In this document: positions 19,201-28,300 of the stretch, piece by piece
How positions within the stretch are numbered: the first letter of the stretch is position 1
How the letters are laid out: each line of letters opens with the position of its first letter
Origin: Micromonospora nigra
GTDB taxonomy: Bacteria > Actinomycetota > Actinomycetes > Mycobacteriales > Micromonosporaceae
Length of the DNA: 64,000 nucleotides
Reading direction: 5' to 3'
NCBI RefSeq assembly: GCF_900091585.1
Contig: NZ_FMHT01000003.1
Location: forward strand, 682,001 to 746,000
Position numbers and translations under genes: made by a program
Notes under the pieces: model-generated
Seen by the model: the letters and a program-made list of their open reading frames with translations, nothing else
What the model was told of the DNA's origin: nothing
The model's database searches: none

Positions 19201-19342
19201 CCCGACGGCGCAGCACCGCGAGGACGGCCATCTCCACCTGCACCGAGGCGGGCAGCACCCCGATCCCCGCGAAGCGGTGCTGGTCGATGAAGGACTCGCT
19301 CCCAGTGAAGGTCTTCTCGTAGGTCTCGACCCGGTTCGTCAC
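10259..19342 (-). CDS. Type I polyketide synthase: DH-KR-ACP-KS-DH-ACP-KS-KR-ACP
   Basis: A 3027-residue megasynthase. GTG at 19342 overlaps the upstream stop (GTGA). Order: DH at the very N-terminus (QHRFAGIGVLP near 22; LVDGVFQ); KR (GGHGGLGLA near 491; YAAANAYLDAY); ACP (DYGMNSILS near 781); KS3 (about 894-1310, DTLCSSA near 1054); AT-less linker; DH-like domain (AHRVFGEETVP near 1482); ACP (LGMDSMLAT near 1764); KS4 (about 1881-2300, DTLCSSS near 2032); AT-less linker ending LPTYPFARHRYW; KR (VTGGLGAVGQ near 2651, YAMANAYQLA); ACP (EMGLDSLAI near 2936). No AT is present. The N-terminal DH-KR-ACP completes the KS2-AT module that ends the preceding protein. The KS4 C-terminus shares 712 bp with KS2 (12391-13102). 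Confidence 0.96.
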   Translation of the reverse strand: MTNRVETYEKTFTGSESFIDQHRFAGIGVLPASVQVEMAVLAVLRRRALTPIELGDVAFVRPLIVDQDEQARVRLDVTVGDDTRFELSVASETGLRTISTGRGRLLRPDERTVTPLEVTCPTSVDPERLYRTWSQSGLEYGPQLRTVRTLAVGDGTAEAVLRAVAEPGPWYSHPFLVDGVFQVVSCALQDLRDGDGPYPMLPIGMARMRLLAELPPSVDEVTVRVHRTEVGNAYSVADAVLLGPAGEVVIEFTGIRMRRVPTSGQLPRLVTAIRWTSAPPAPPRPPARGTWVVLHHGHPDDVGGRTVRALRGEGARVVEVVAGPVDPPAGETADRRVVERPDDDWFRRLWSELADPVEGVVHLWNTGAAREEADELRAGLHTATAAIRTLAERHRRARFLVGTDNAQPVRDGDRPEPARAALWGLVRTAAIEYPGLRPRLVDLDSGSADALIAELGDGPVEVGYRHGVRHVPQRVPATGADGGRPAVRRGGRYLILGGHGGLGLAVAARFARDGAGLVALVSRSGGTGVAPDVLAAVEASGCTVVSYAVDVTAPESLAGVVRRIEREHGPLHGVVHAAGTLRDGLLRSATEEDLVGVLRPKVDGVRALAAAFDVRDLDFAVLFASVSGTFGNLGQGGYAAANAYLDAYAHAHGRPWISVDWGLWGEVGMGTAVAEQLRRRGVRPLGTVEALDALTAVLRHDLRQVVVAHPDVSATDAPPPTAGPATTRPERTGGSTPDGATGEVDADDRARRWVEDDLARFLAERLEIPDFDRDAPLSDYGMNSILSVELTEELSRRWNVTLPATLFLEYGDFAELAQALVDRYAVSVQPSAGQPAAQRNPAEPQPLGASPAASAGSAPTPPRASADTAAEPPQRSADRLDGEPAAGNPARTDIAVVAVSADLPGASDLDGFWEMLRAGRDAFTDVPADRWDVDALFEERGPDMTGTYCRTGAFVSDIDRFDPRFFGVSLREAEEMDPQQKLLLEHAWSVVDESGLAGRRDIGVFVGATYTHHRDAQGLDRISPHTALGSMNAVLANRISYALDLTGPSQTVDTLCSSALVAVQQAVLSLRAGQCGAAIVAACHVGLTPWYYRSLSQLGALSPTRPRPFDERADGFVPGEGAIAVMLRPLADAVRDGDRIWGVIRGAAVNHGGRGSALPVPRSEAQAAVVRAALADAGLSAADLSLVETHGTATRLGDPIEIAALTEVFGAAPDRTGPCYIGSVKANIGHLEPASGLAGLLKVLLCIRHREIPPLAGFEVPGSHVDLSTGRFVVPTEAHPWPSDGPRRAGISAFGMGGTNAHVVVEEYVAELSGGERSLDPSGEHLLVLSAHTPQALVRRAGDVERLIAGDRSLDPAVLCFAAAVGRRHLAHRLAVLGATADELGAGLRRALGHGGDLSGLVVRGATVLTDGAAPTASTDLVDLAFRHVGGGDVDWRKVHGAVRPPRLALPPYPFRTGAGTAPPTAAEPVGPRSEATDDRVVQAHRVFGEETVPAALVLDLALSRGTELESVTFTARGVGRHLLTVDPADAGPGRTVSIRHGERAIARLTLGTPVEPAERPDRQSVDELRARYPRQLDPAGLYAWFAAKGMDLDGPLRAVADIRFGPTGVLARIEHAEGEDLRVRAVAALDAALQSMAVLTMADPSASAQTYLPVSAGRVVRWADPAAAAFVHLHGVTQDGDGARRGTATLLSADGTVLVTLDEVAYRPVPAPVPPAGSPRPASRSRSETPPARVDGEDDVVALVRRVLRDPTVTATSRLSDLGMDSMLATEIAAAVAESFEVGLSPTDVLDARDCRSLAAVIGVDRRPGGPARNADAPEGEARSDGEPGPPDTPAHVGPTAEPESAPDSPVTAPVSPVTAATAIEQADPTDVGPGHDGDDIAIIGMACAVPGATDPNEFWSMLSQGTSGIGPAPEFRWGAGERPPGGFLDGVEEFDAQFFDFFPKQAEVLDPQARWLLRTTWEALESAGVPPLAAPRRTGVFVGASYQHYKDHNIEPELDAPSGLGNHNAFLANRVSYFLDLSGPSMTIDTLCSSSLVALHTAVRSLRNGECDQAVVAGVRLAMSPLHYHAMRSLRALSPTGASRAFDASADGFVPGEGVVTVVLKPLRDALRDGDRVRAVVKGSAVNHGGRTSGLTVPSSAAQAEVVGAALRDAGVDPVGIQMVEAHGTGTGLGDPIEVEGLSRAWRVFTDRVQFCGIGSLKSNVGHLEPAAGLAGVVKVVLALENGVIPPTLHVVRPNDHIRFEESPFFVVDRPVLWPRGGRVRRGAVSAFGMGGVNAHVVVEEAPVVGRAPVVGQDSFVVRVSAASEDAVRVLAGMYADRFARSRDDRETADLCHTANVGRSPLAFQTAVRGTTAGEIAQELRAVAAGHIPVAAAAADDDVTGLTADLGAAPLSQRHAAVVDAVRRGQRNIDWPALSAPGARITDLPTYPFARHRYWRDRTVPPTASTPPDAGRQEAYRTEWHADDLAPGVLEPGITVRVVAADRYRAAMVGALLAAGARVVADDSPAARLVVVDDPSGTDADLETFWARLRSLLTTLPAGARMVWATWSSAAVQPAERITLLPTAAARAAAVRAACAENRHPLAVLDLDPREPVAEHAARITAELAALQPDDDTVAAYRRGTRLVPVPAVAIPGAGPELSADGYYLVTGGLGAVGQRLAEHLVVCGARRIAVLGRSAAGADSPFLTRLGQQAEVAYLPCDVQDERSLADAVAHFGERWGRLRGVVHCAGGVNPFGAVKRRDWADAARVTGPKVAGSHHVLRVARGQGAEFVVLVSSIAGVLPDAGRGLVDYAMANAYQLALAEREDGADLTVTAHAWPNWLGVGMAADKSFSAAHSIGVDQALAVFAAHLRSGGSVVVPGGVAPAEPVPVVEPANSGGTDPTVAVGSRAAGPDVPVSRGRGNDVLAAAVRAAFMDVLGEAPDDRSLDEMGLDSLAIADLTSAIERRSGVTVDPSMLMRARTAADIAARLATVDTAPDQPATGVPTHRRSSEAGPPAPQPAPPSTEPVLTSLLRPLLAPASKQ
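12391..13102. repeat. Direct repeat, copy B (KS C-terminal half only)
   Basis: A 712-bp block within KS4 matching 20709-21420 at constant offset 8318. The first 520 bp also match 5196-5715 in copy A. After a divergent patch of 78 bp (13103-13180) the match to the KS2 gene resumes at the same offset for another 107 bp (13181-13287). The pattern is a mosaic, as expected from gene conversion between KS domains. Unlike copies A and C it stops before any AT: the sequence leaves the match at the KS-to-linker boundary, and this module is AT-less. It shows the same C/A-rich, G-poor plus-strand composition as the other copies. Confidence 0.9.
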
Positions 19343-22300
19343 GATCCCTCGCTCTGGTGCTCGTAGTGACGGTCGAACAGCGGGTGGCCGACGACCAGTT
19401 CACGCGCGGCGGCGGACAGGGAAGGGTTTCCGGCCGGCGCCTCGGGCGCGGTGGTGCCACCGCCCCGGGTGACCTGCGGCGCGGCCAACGGTCGCCCCTG
19501 GAAGGGGTAGGTGGGGATGGTGGTGGTGCGGTGCCCGCGTTGGTGGTGCAGAGCGGGCCAGGTCAGGTCGGTGTGGCCCTGGTTGTAGTAGTCGACGAGG
19601 TTGTCGTGGAGTTGACGCTGGTCGGTGTGACCCCGACGCAGGGTGTGCAGCCAGGTCAGACCCGCCTCGGGAAGAACCTGACGACTGATCGGGACCAGGA
19701 CCGGATGCGGACCGATCTCCCAGAACACCTCCGCACCACCCTCACGCACCAACCGCACCGCCTCGGCATACCGCACCGGCCGACGGATCCCCTCGGCCCA
19801 CACCCGCGGATCAGTCACCGACTCCCCGGTGTGCCAACCACCCGTGATCGTCGACGCGAACGGCATCCCCGGCGCCCGCAACACACCACCGGCCACCGCC
19901 TCCGCGAACACCGGCACCGCCGCACTCATCGCCTCCGAATGAAACGCGTGACTGACCGTCAACCGCTGCCCACGCCCCACCGCCCGACAGAACCCGTCCA
20001 CCGCCTCGACCCCACCGGCAACCGTCACATTCGACGGCCCGTTGTAAGCCGCGACCTCCACCCCCGGATGCTCCACCAACAACCGATGCACCACATCAAC
20101 ATCGGCATTCACCACCGCCATCGCCCCACCCGACGGCTGCGCCTGCATCGCCTGCGCCCGCGCCCGCGTCAACCGCATCAACTCCGGCAGGTCACACACC
20201 CCCGCCGCCCACGCCGCCGTCAACTCCCCCACACTGTGACCCGCCACCACCTGCGGACCCACACCCCACGACCCCAACAACCGCACCAACCCGACCTGCA
20301 CCGCAACAATCGCCACCTGCGCAAACCCGGTCTGCCCCAACACCTGCGCCGGCGCATCACACAACAACCCCGGCAACGACCACCCATCCAACGAACCCAA
20401 CAAACCCGCACACTCATCAATAGCCTCACGGAACACCGGCTCCGCGGCATACAACCCCGCACCCATCCCCGGATACTGCGAACCCTGCCCCGTGAACAAG
20501 AACCCCGTCACCGGCCCCCGACCGGCCAACCGACCAATCGGCCGATCCCCCGACGCCACCCGCCGCAACCCCGCAGCCAACTCATCACCATCAGCACCCG
20601 CCACCGCAACCCGGAACCGATGCACCGCCCGACCCACATTCGCCGTGAACGCCACATCCCCCACCTGCGCCCCCGACACCCCCACCAACCGATCCGCATA
20701 AGCCCCCGCCAACACCCGCACCGCATCCTCCGACGCCGCGGACACCCGCACCACAAAACTGTCCTGCCCCACCACCGGCGCCCGCCCCACCACCGGCGCC
20801 TCCTCCACCACCACATGGGCATTAACCCCACCCATACCAAACGCCGACACCGCACCCCGACGAACCCGCCCACCCCGAGGCCACAACACCGGCCGATCCA
20901 CCACAAAGAACGGCGACTCCTCAAACCGAATATGATCATTCGGCCGCACCACATGCAACGTCGGAGGAATCACCCCGTTCTCCAACGCCAACACCACCTT
21001 CACCACACCAGCCAAACCCGCAGCCGGCTCCAAATGACCCACATTCGACTTCAACGAACCAATCCCACAAAACTGCACCCGATCCGTGAACACCCGCCAC
21101 GCCCGAGACAACCCCTCCACCTCAATCGGATCCCCCAAACCCGTCCCCGTCCCATGCGCCTCCACCATCTGAATCCCCACCGGATCCACACCCGCATCCC
21201 GCAACGCCGCACCCACAACCTCCGCCTGCGCCGCAGAACTAGGAACCGTCAAACCACTCGTCCGACCCCCGTGATTAACCGCCGAACCCTTCACCACCGC
21301 CCGAACCCGATCACCATCACGCAACGCATCCCGCAACGGCTTCAACACCACCGTCACCACACCCTCACCCGGCACGAACCCATCCGCCGACGCATCGAAC
21401 GCCCGCGACGCACCAGTGGGCGAGAACGACCGGAGGCGGGAGCCGAGCTGGAAGTACTGCGGGGAGAGGGCCATGTGCACGCCGGCGACGATGGCGGTGT
21501 CGCACTCGCCGTTGCGCAGGCTCCGCACAGCCGTGTGCAGGGCCACCAACGACGACGAACACAGCGTGTCGATGGTCATGCTCGGCCCCGACAGATCCAG
21601 GAAGTGACTGACCCGGTTGGCGAGGATGGCGTTGTGGTTGCCCAGACCGGCCGGGGTCTGCACCGTGTCACCGACGACCATGTCCCGGTAGTGCTGGTAG
21701 CTGGCTCCCACGAACACGCCCGTGGAGGTGCCGTGGATCCGTCCGGACAGGCCGGCGTCCTCCAGGGCCCGCCAGGCGGACTGGATCAGGTGCCGCTGCT
21801 GGGGATCGATCCACTGCGCCTCGGCCGGGGACATCCGGAAGAATCCGGCGTCGAAGGTCGTCAGATCGTCGACGAAGCCGGCACGGCGGAGGTAGACGGT
21901 GCCGGGCTTCGATTCGGTGGAGTAGTAGGAGTCGAGGTCCCACCGGGACTCGGGAACCTCGCGCAGGCAGTCCTGCCGGTTCATCAGGACCTGCCACAGT
22001 TCCGTCGGGTTGCTCGCCGACGGGAAGACCCCGTCGAGGCCGACGATGGCGATGTCGTGCCGGTCCGTCGGCGTCTCGTCGGCCGGCGCGGACTGTCCCA
22101 CCGTCGGACGCTCGACCACGGTCACCGGGGAGCCGACCGGCGCGGCCGGGGCGGCGGCCACCGATGCCACGGCGCTCGGGCGCACAGGCACGGGTACCGC
22201 CGCCGGCACGGCCTGGGGCGCCGGCTCCGGCACGGGTACGGAGACCGCCGCGGTGGCCGGCGGAACCGGGGCCGACACGGTCGGGGATTGGGCCGGGCCC

Positions 22301-25300
22301 GGCCGGGACGCGGGCACGGACGCGGAGGTGACTCCGTACGCGTCGCGCAGCTCCTCGGCGAGCTTGTCGACCGTACCGACCTCAAGCAGCAGCGTCGCCG
22401 GGATGTCCACGCCCAGCCGGGAGCGGATGTCCTGGGCCAGCGACACGGCCAGCATCGAGTCGAGCCCCTGCTGCTCCAGCGGAACGTCTCGTTCCAGGGA
22501 TTCGAGGTCGGTCTCCAGCGCCTCGGCGATCCACTCGGCGAGGGTCGGCCCGAGGACGTCGGCGCCGCCCACGATCGGACCGGGGGCGCCGGCACCAGCG
22601 GGGGCCGGACCGGCGCCGGCACCAGCGGGGGAACCGGCGCCGCCGGGAGCCTCGGCGGTGTGCCCGCCATGGAAGCCGTTCGACCCACTCGCCCCGTTCG
22701 TCGAGCCCCAGCCGTTCACGCCGCCCCGGCCGCCGGCGGCGACGAGGGAGTGCCCGTTGCGTGAGTTCGAGGTCGCCGGCGCGGACGGTTCGAAGCGGAC
22801 CTGGTCGCCCGCCGAGAGGGCGGGGCTCGCCTGCGGCGGCGGGGCCGGGGCGATCCGCTTCCAGGTGACCCGGTGGGCGTGCAGCACCGGCCGGTCGCCG
22901 TCGAGGATCACCAGGCTCGCGGTGAGCAGTCCGGCGTCCGGGGCACTGTCTCCCACCCGGCGGGCGTAGACACGGGCCGAGGACGGAAGCGGGCCGAGGA
23001 CGGTCAACCGCTCGACGGTGAAGGGCACGTAGAGGCCCCGGGCCCCGCACGCGGCGAGTGCCACCTGGTACGCCCCGTCGAGGAGGCGCGCGTCCACGGG
23101 CGCCGCGGCGACGGTGGTGGCGCGAAGCGCACCGATCGCCTGTCCCGGGGCGACGACCAGCGACGTCACGCAGCGGAAACCGGAGCCGTAACCGAGCCCC
23201 TCGCGCTCGAACGCGTGGTACATGTCCTCGACGTCGACGGGGGTGGCGCCGTCGAGAGCGGCCGGCGGCACGAGCGTGGCGTCGGCCGGTTCCACGTCGC
23301 CGACCCGGACGTCGCACACCACACTTCCGGTGCCGTCGCGGAACCGCACCGTGGTGCCGTCGCGCTCGCCGGTGAGCCGGGCGGGGGTTCGTACCGGCGC
23401 CCGCAGGGTCAGCTCCCGGATCGTGAAGCGGTCCTGGCCGACGATCTCGGCGACCTTGCCGGGGTACGCCGAGCCCGGCAGGGTCGGGTGACCGAGCACC
23501 AAGTGTTCCTCGGCCTCCGGGTGCGCGGTCCAGGTGTGGCCGGGCACCGGATCGACGATGTTCGGCTCCGGTACTGCCGCCCGGCCGTCGGCCGGCTCCG
23601 GGGTGGACCGCGGAACCTGCGGCCCCGGTTGCCCGGCCGGTTCGAGCCAGAGGTGCTTCTCCTGGTGGGGCGCGGTCGGGAAGCGCACGCCGGCACGCGG
23701 CTGCGGAGGCAGGTCCGCACCCGCCACGAACTGCCGGGCGACCTGTTCCAAGGTCTCCCGGTCGGGCTCGGCCCCGAGCGACGGCAGCACCGGACGCCCG
23801 GTGTCACCGTCGACGACCCCCAAATGCAGGCGGGCACCGTCGACCTGCGCCAGGAAGAGCAGGAGCTTGTCGTCGAGCTGTTCGATGCTGTCCACCACGC
23901 AGGCGAGCCGGTGGGTGCCGGTGGCCCGCTGCCGGCTGGCCGCGCAGAGTCGCACCAGTGGTGGGCAGTACGGCGAACGCAGCAACCGGACGACCCGTTC
24001 CGCCAGGGTGCGCAGCGCCTCGGCCGATCCCGCCGACAGGGTCAGCAGGTCGTACCCCGGGGTGGCCGGAACCGGCAGGGGGGCCGGGGCCGCGAGGACG
24101 ACGTGCGCGTTGACGCCACCGAATCCGAAGCTGCTGACCCCCGCCACCTGCGGGCCGGACCACAGCGTCAACCGGTCCGGCACGTACAGCGGTGAGTCCT
24201 CGAAGCGGAACGCCCGGTTGGGCGAGTCCAGGTTGGTCGACGGTGGGATGTGTCCGGCCTGCAACGCCAGGATGGTCTTGATCAGCCCGGCGATGCCTGC
24301 CGCCGGTTCGAGGTGACCGATGTTCGTCTTCACCGATCCGACCGCCACGGAGCCGTTGCCGGCTCCGCGCAGTGCGGCGCGCAGGCCGTCCAGCTCGATG
24401 AGGTCGCCGAGCTGCGTGCCGGTGCCGTGCGCCTCGATGTAGCCGACGTCGTCCGGGGACACTCCGGAGACCGCCATGGCCTGGCGGATCACCGCCTCCT
24501 GGGCGGTCACGCTGGGAGCGGTGAGGAAGCCGGCGCTCCCCCCGGTGTGGTTCACGGCGGTGCCGCGGACCACGGCGAGGATCGGGTCGCCGTCGCGTTC
24601 GGCGTCGGCGAGGCGCTTGAGGACGAGCACGCCGCAGCCCTCACCACGCACGTACCCGTCGGCGGCGACGTCGAAGGTGCGGCACACCCCCTGCGGCGAC
24701 AGCATGCCGTTGCGGGCGAAGGAGCGGGTCTTCGACGGGGTCAGCACCAGGTTCGCGGCCCCGACGACGGCGGCGTCCACCTCTCCCGCGCGCAGGCTCA
24801 GCGCGGCCTGGTGCAGGGCGACCAGCGAGGACGAGCAGGCGGTGTCGACGGCGAAGCTCGGCCCCGACCAGTCGAAGGTGTGCGAGAGCCGGTTGGCGAC
24901 CATGGAGATGGCGGTGCCGGTGGCCACGTGCGGGTCGTGGTGGCCGATGCTGCCGGCGACCAGCTCGGGGAAGTCGCTGGCGATGGTGCCGACGAAGACA
25001 CCGGTCCGCGCCCCCAGCGACGCGGCGTCGTGACCGCAACTTTCCAGGGCCTCGTCGGTGACGCTGAGCAGGAGGCGCTGGAGCGGGTCCAGTCGCCGGG
25101 CCTCCCGGTCGGTGAGACCGAAACGTCCGGGGTCGAACTGTTCCACGCCGTCGACCCATCCGGTGGGCACCTCGTCGGTGTCGGTCCACAGGTGACCCCA
25201 ACCGCGGTGGCCCGCCGGCGGCGCACCGGTGCTGACCACACCGTCGGCGAGGTTGCCCCAGAACTCGTCGGGTGTGCTCGCGCCGGGGAACCGGCAGGCG

Positions 25301-28300
25301 AGGCCGATCACCGCGAGGGCCCCGTCGGGGGCCGGCTGGTCGGCTGGTACGGGCCGGGGTGCCGATGCGACCGCCGGCGTCTCCTCCCGCGCCTGCGCAG
25401 GCGCGGTCACCGGCGTCTCGTCGCGCACCGGCGCGGTCACCGGCGTCTCCGCCCGGACCGGTGCCGGGCTGGTGGCGTCGGGGGCATCCGCCGCTGTGGT
25501 CTGCGCCTGCGGCCCGGCGGCCACGCCCTGCCGCTCGTCGGTGGCCGCGGCCTCCTCGGGCGTGTCCTCGGGGCCGGGGTGGAGCAGGGCGGCCAGCCTG
25601 CGCGGGGTTCCGGTGGCGAAGATGACGGCGGGGCTCACCTCGACCCCGATCTCCCGGCTGAGCGCAGCCGCCGCGAGAGTGACGTTCCCGGAGTCGCCGC
25701 CGAGGTCGAAGAACCCGTCGTCGGCGGAGAACGTCTCGTGCCCGAGCACGCCGGCGAAGACCCGGATGATGGTGTCGGTCAACTGCGCGGCGGAGACCGG
25801 CGCTGTCGCCGCGACCGTCGGCGTGGCCGTCACCGGCGGTGCGGTCACGGCCTCCGGTGCGGTCGCGGCCTCCGGTGCGGTGGCGAGCGTCGCCCCGGGG
25901 GCCGTCGACTCGACGGTCGACCGGATGATGGTGTGCCGCGTCGGTTGGGGTAGCCGGGCGCGGTCGGTCTTGCCGTTGCCGGTCATCGGCAGCGCGTCGA
26001 GACGCACGTAGGTGTCCGGGACCATGTAGTCCGGCAGTCGCGCGCCGACGAACTCGTCCAGCCCGGCCTTGGTGAGGGTGCCGTCGGCGACGAGGTACGC
26101 GGTCAGCCGGGGCTCGCCCCGCCCCTCGAAGGGCACCGCGACCACCACCGCCGCGCTGACCGGCCCGAACTCCTCCAGGACGGTCTCGATCTCGCCCGGC
26201 TCGATGCGGTTGCCGCGTACCTTGACCTGGGCGTCGGCGCGGCCGAGCCACTGGATCCGGCCGTCGGTGTGCAGGCGGACCAGGTCACCGGTCCGGTAGA
26301 GGCGGACGCCGGTACCGGGGTGAACGAGGAACACCTCCGCCGTCCGGTCCGGGCGGTTGGCGTAACCCCGGGCCAGCCCGACGCCGGACAGGTACAGGTG
26401 CCCCTCGTGGCCGGGAGCGCACTCGCGCAGGTCCTCGTCGAGCACGTGCAGCGTCATGCCGGGCAACGGGTCGCCGAGCGGCAGGAACGATCCGACCGAC
26501 TCGACCCGGTGGCAGGACACCCAGATGGTCGCCTCGGTGGGGCCGTACAGGTTCCACAGTTCCCGCGCCCCGCCGTGCAGCCGGGCGGCGGTCGCCGTCG
26601 GCAGCGCCTCCCCTCCGGAGAGAACGACCAGGTCCGGTTGGGGCGTCCATCCGCTCTCCAGCAGCAGCCGCCACATGCTCGGCGTCGCCTGGGCGACGTT
26701 GACCTCGGCGATGAGGTCGGCCAGCTTCTGCGGGCTGCGGGCGACCTCACGGGTGGCCAGGGCGACGGTGCCACCGACGGTCAGCGGCAGCAGCAGTTCC
26801 AGCAGCGAGATGTCGAAGGCGACGGTGGTGTGCGCGAGCACGACGTCGGTGTGGGAGGATCCGAGCCGCTCTCCGATGCCGGTGAGGAAGTTCGCCAGCG
26901 CGGCGTGGGTGATCTCCACGCCCTTGGGCTCTCCGGTCGAGCCGCTGGTGAACAGCACGTACGCGAGGTCGTCGCCGTCGATCCGGGGTGGGATCGCCAG
27001 CACCGAGCCGTCCGGCGCGGGCACCCGCAGCGCCGGCCCGAGCGAGGCCGCCAGGGCGTGGGTCCGGTCGTCGGTGAGGATGAGGTCGCACCGGGAGACC
27101 TCCAGGTACCGGCTGAGCCGCTCCACCGGGTAGCTCGGGTCCAGCGGCAGGAACGCGGCACCGGCACGCAGGACACCGAGCATGGCCGGCAGGAGTTCCG
27201 GCCCCCGGTCCGTCAGCACCCCGACCACGGTGTCGGCGCCGACACCCTGCTCGTACAGGTGGGCGGCGACGGCGTCCGCCCACGCGTCGAGGCCCTCGTA
27301 GTCGAGGTGGTGTCCGCCGACGCGGACCGCGGTCGCGCCGGGCTGCCCGGCGACGGCCGCCGCGACGAGGTCCAGCACCGTCCTGGTCGGCTCCGCCGGG
27401 GCCTGCCCCGGCTCGGCGGCGGGGATGGCCGCGACGTCGGGTAGGACATCCAGGATGCGGGGCGGGTCCTCGCCCCGCAGCAGGGTGTTGAGTGCGACGT
27501 CCTCGACGCGTTCGGTGAACTTCAACGCGTCGTCGTGGTCCATCGCGGTCTCCCGGATGAAGACCGTGGGCGGACCGACGGCGTGGCAGACGAGGGCCAC
27601 CTCGGTGTCCGGGTCGACCGCGGCCTCCTCGTCCGCCTCCCGCTCCAGGACCATGATCCGGGTGAAGCTCGGCACGTCGGAGCCGAGTGGACGCTGGGCC
27701 AGGCCGAGCCGCACCTCCAGGTCGGTGGCGTAGCCGTGCCGGGTGGCCGTCTCGTCCAGCTTGTCGGCGAGCGCGCCGGTGCGGTCGTCGTCGAACCGCA
27801 CCGGGACCCGCGCGGCGGCCAGCCCGTGGGTCTCCTCGGCCAGGGTCCGCAGGCGCGACGGTGCCCAGGCGAAGTCAAAGGTCGTCTCGCCCATGCGCTC
27901 GGCCAGGACGGTGAGGAAGGCGCGGATGACGCTGACCGTGCCGTCCCGGGACTCCGGTTCGTAGGCCAGTTCGTACCGGCCGTACCCCGATGACGCGGCG
28001 GAGAAGTCGTCGGCCGACAGCGGCGGCGGACGCAGGTCGGTCAGTCGCTTGCGCCACCACGGTTCGTTGGTGCGCAGCGGTTCCTGGGCGGCGGCGAGGC
28101 TCGCCAACCGTCGTTCTGACACGGCGGGTACGGGCTCGCCTGGTCTGATGCCGAGCCGCTGCGCGGCGGCCCGGCCGCTGAGCGCGCTGCCGTCGACCGC
28201 GACGAAGTCGCTCAGCAACACGTCGGCGTCGGGGGCGGCGAGCTTGAGGGCGGTCCCGGTCACCGACACCGCGACCATCGCGGCGCGACGGTCGGCCCGG

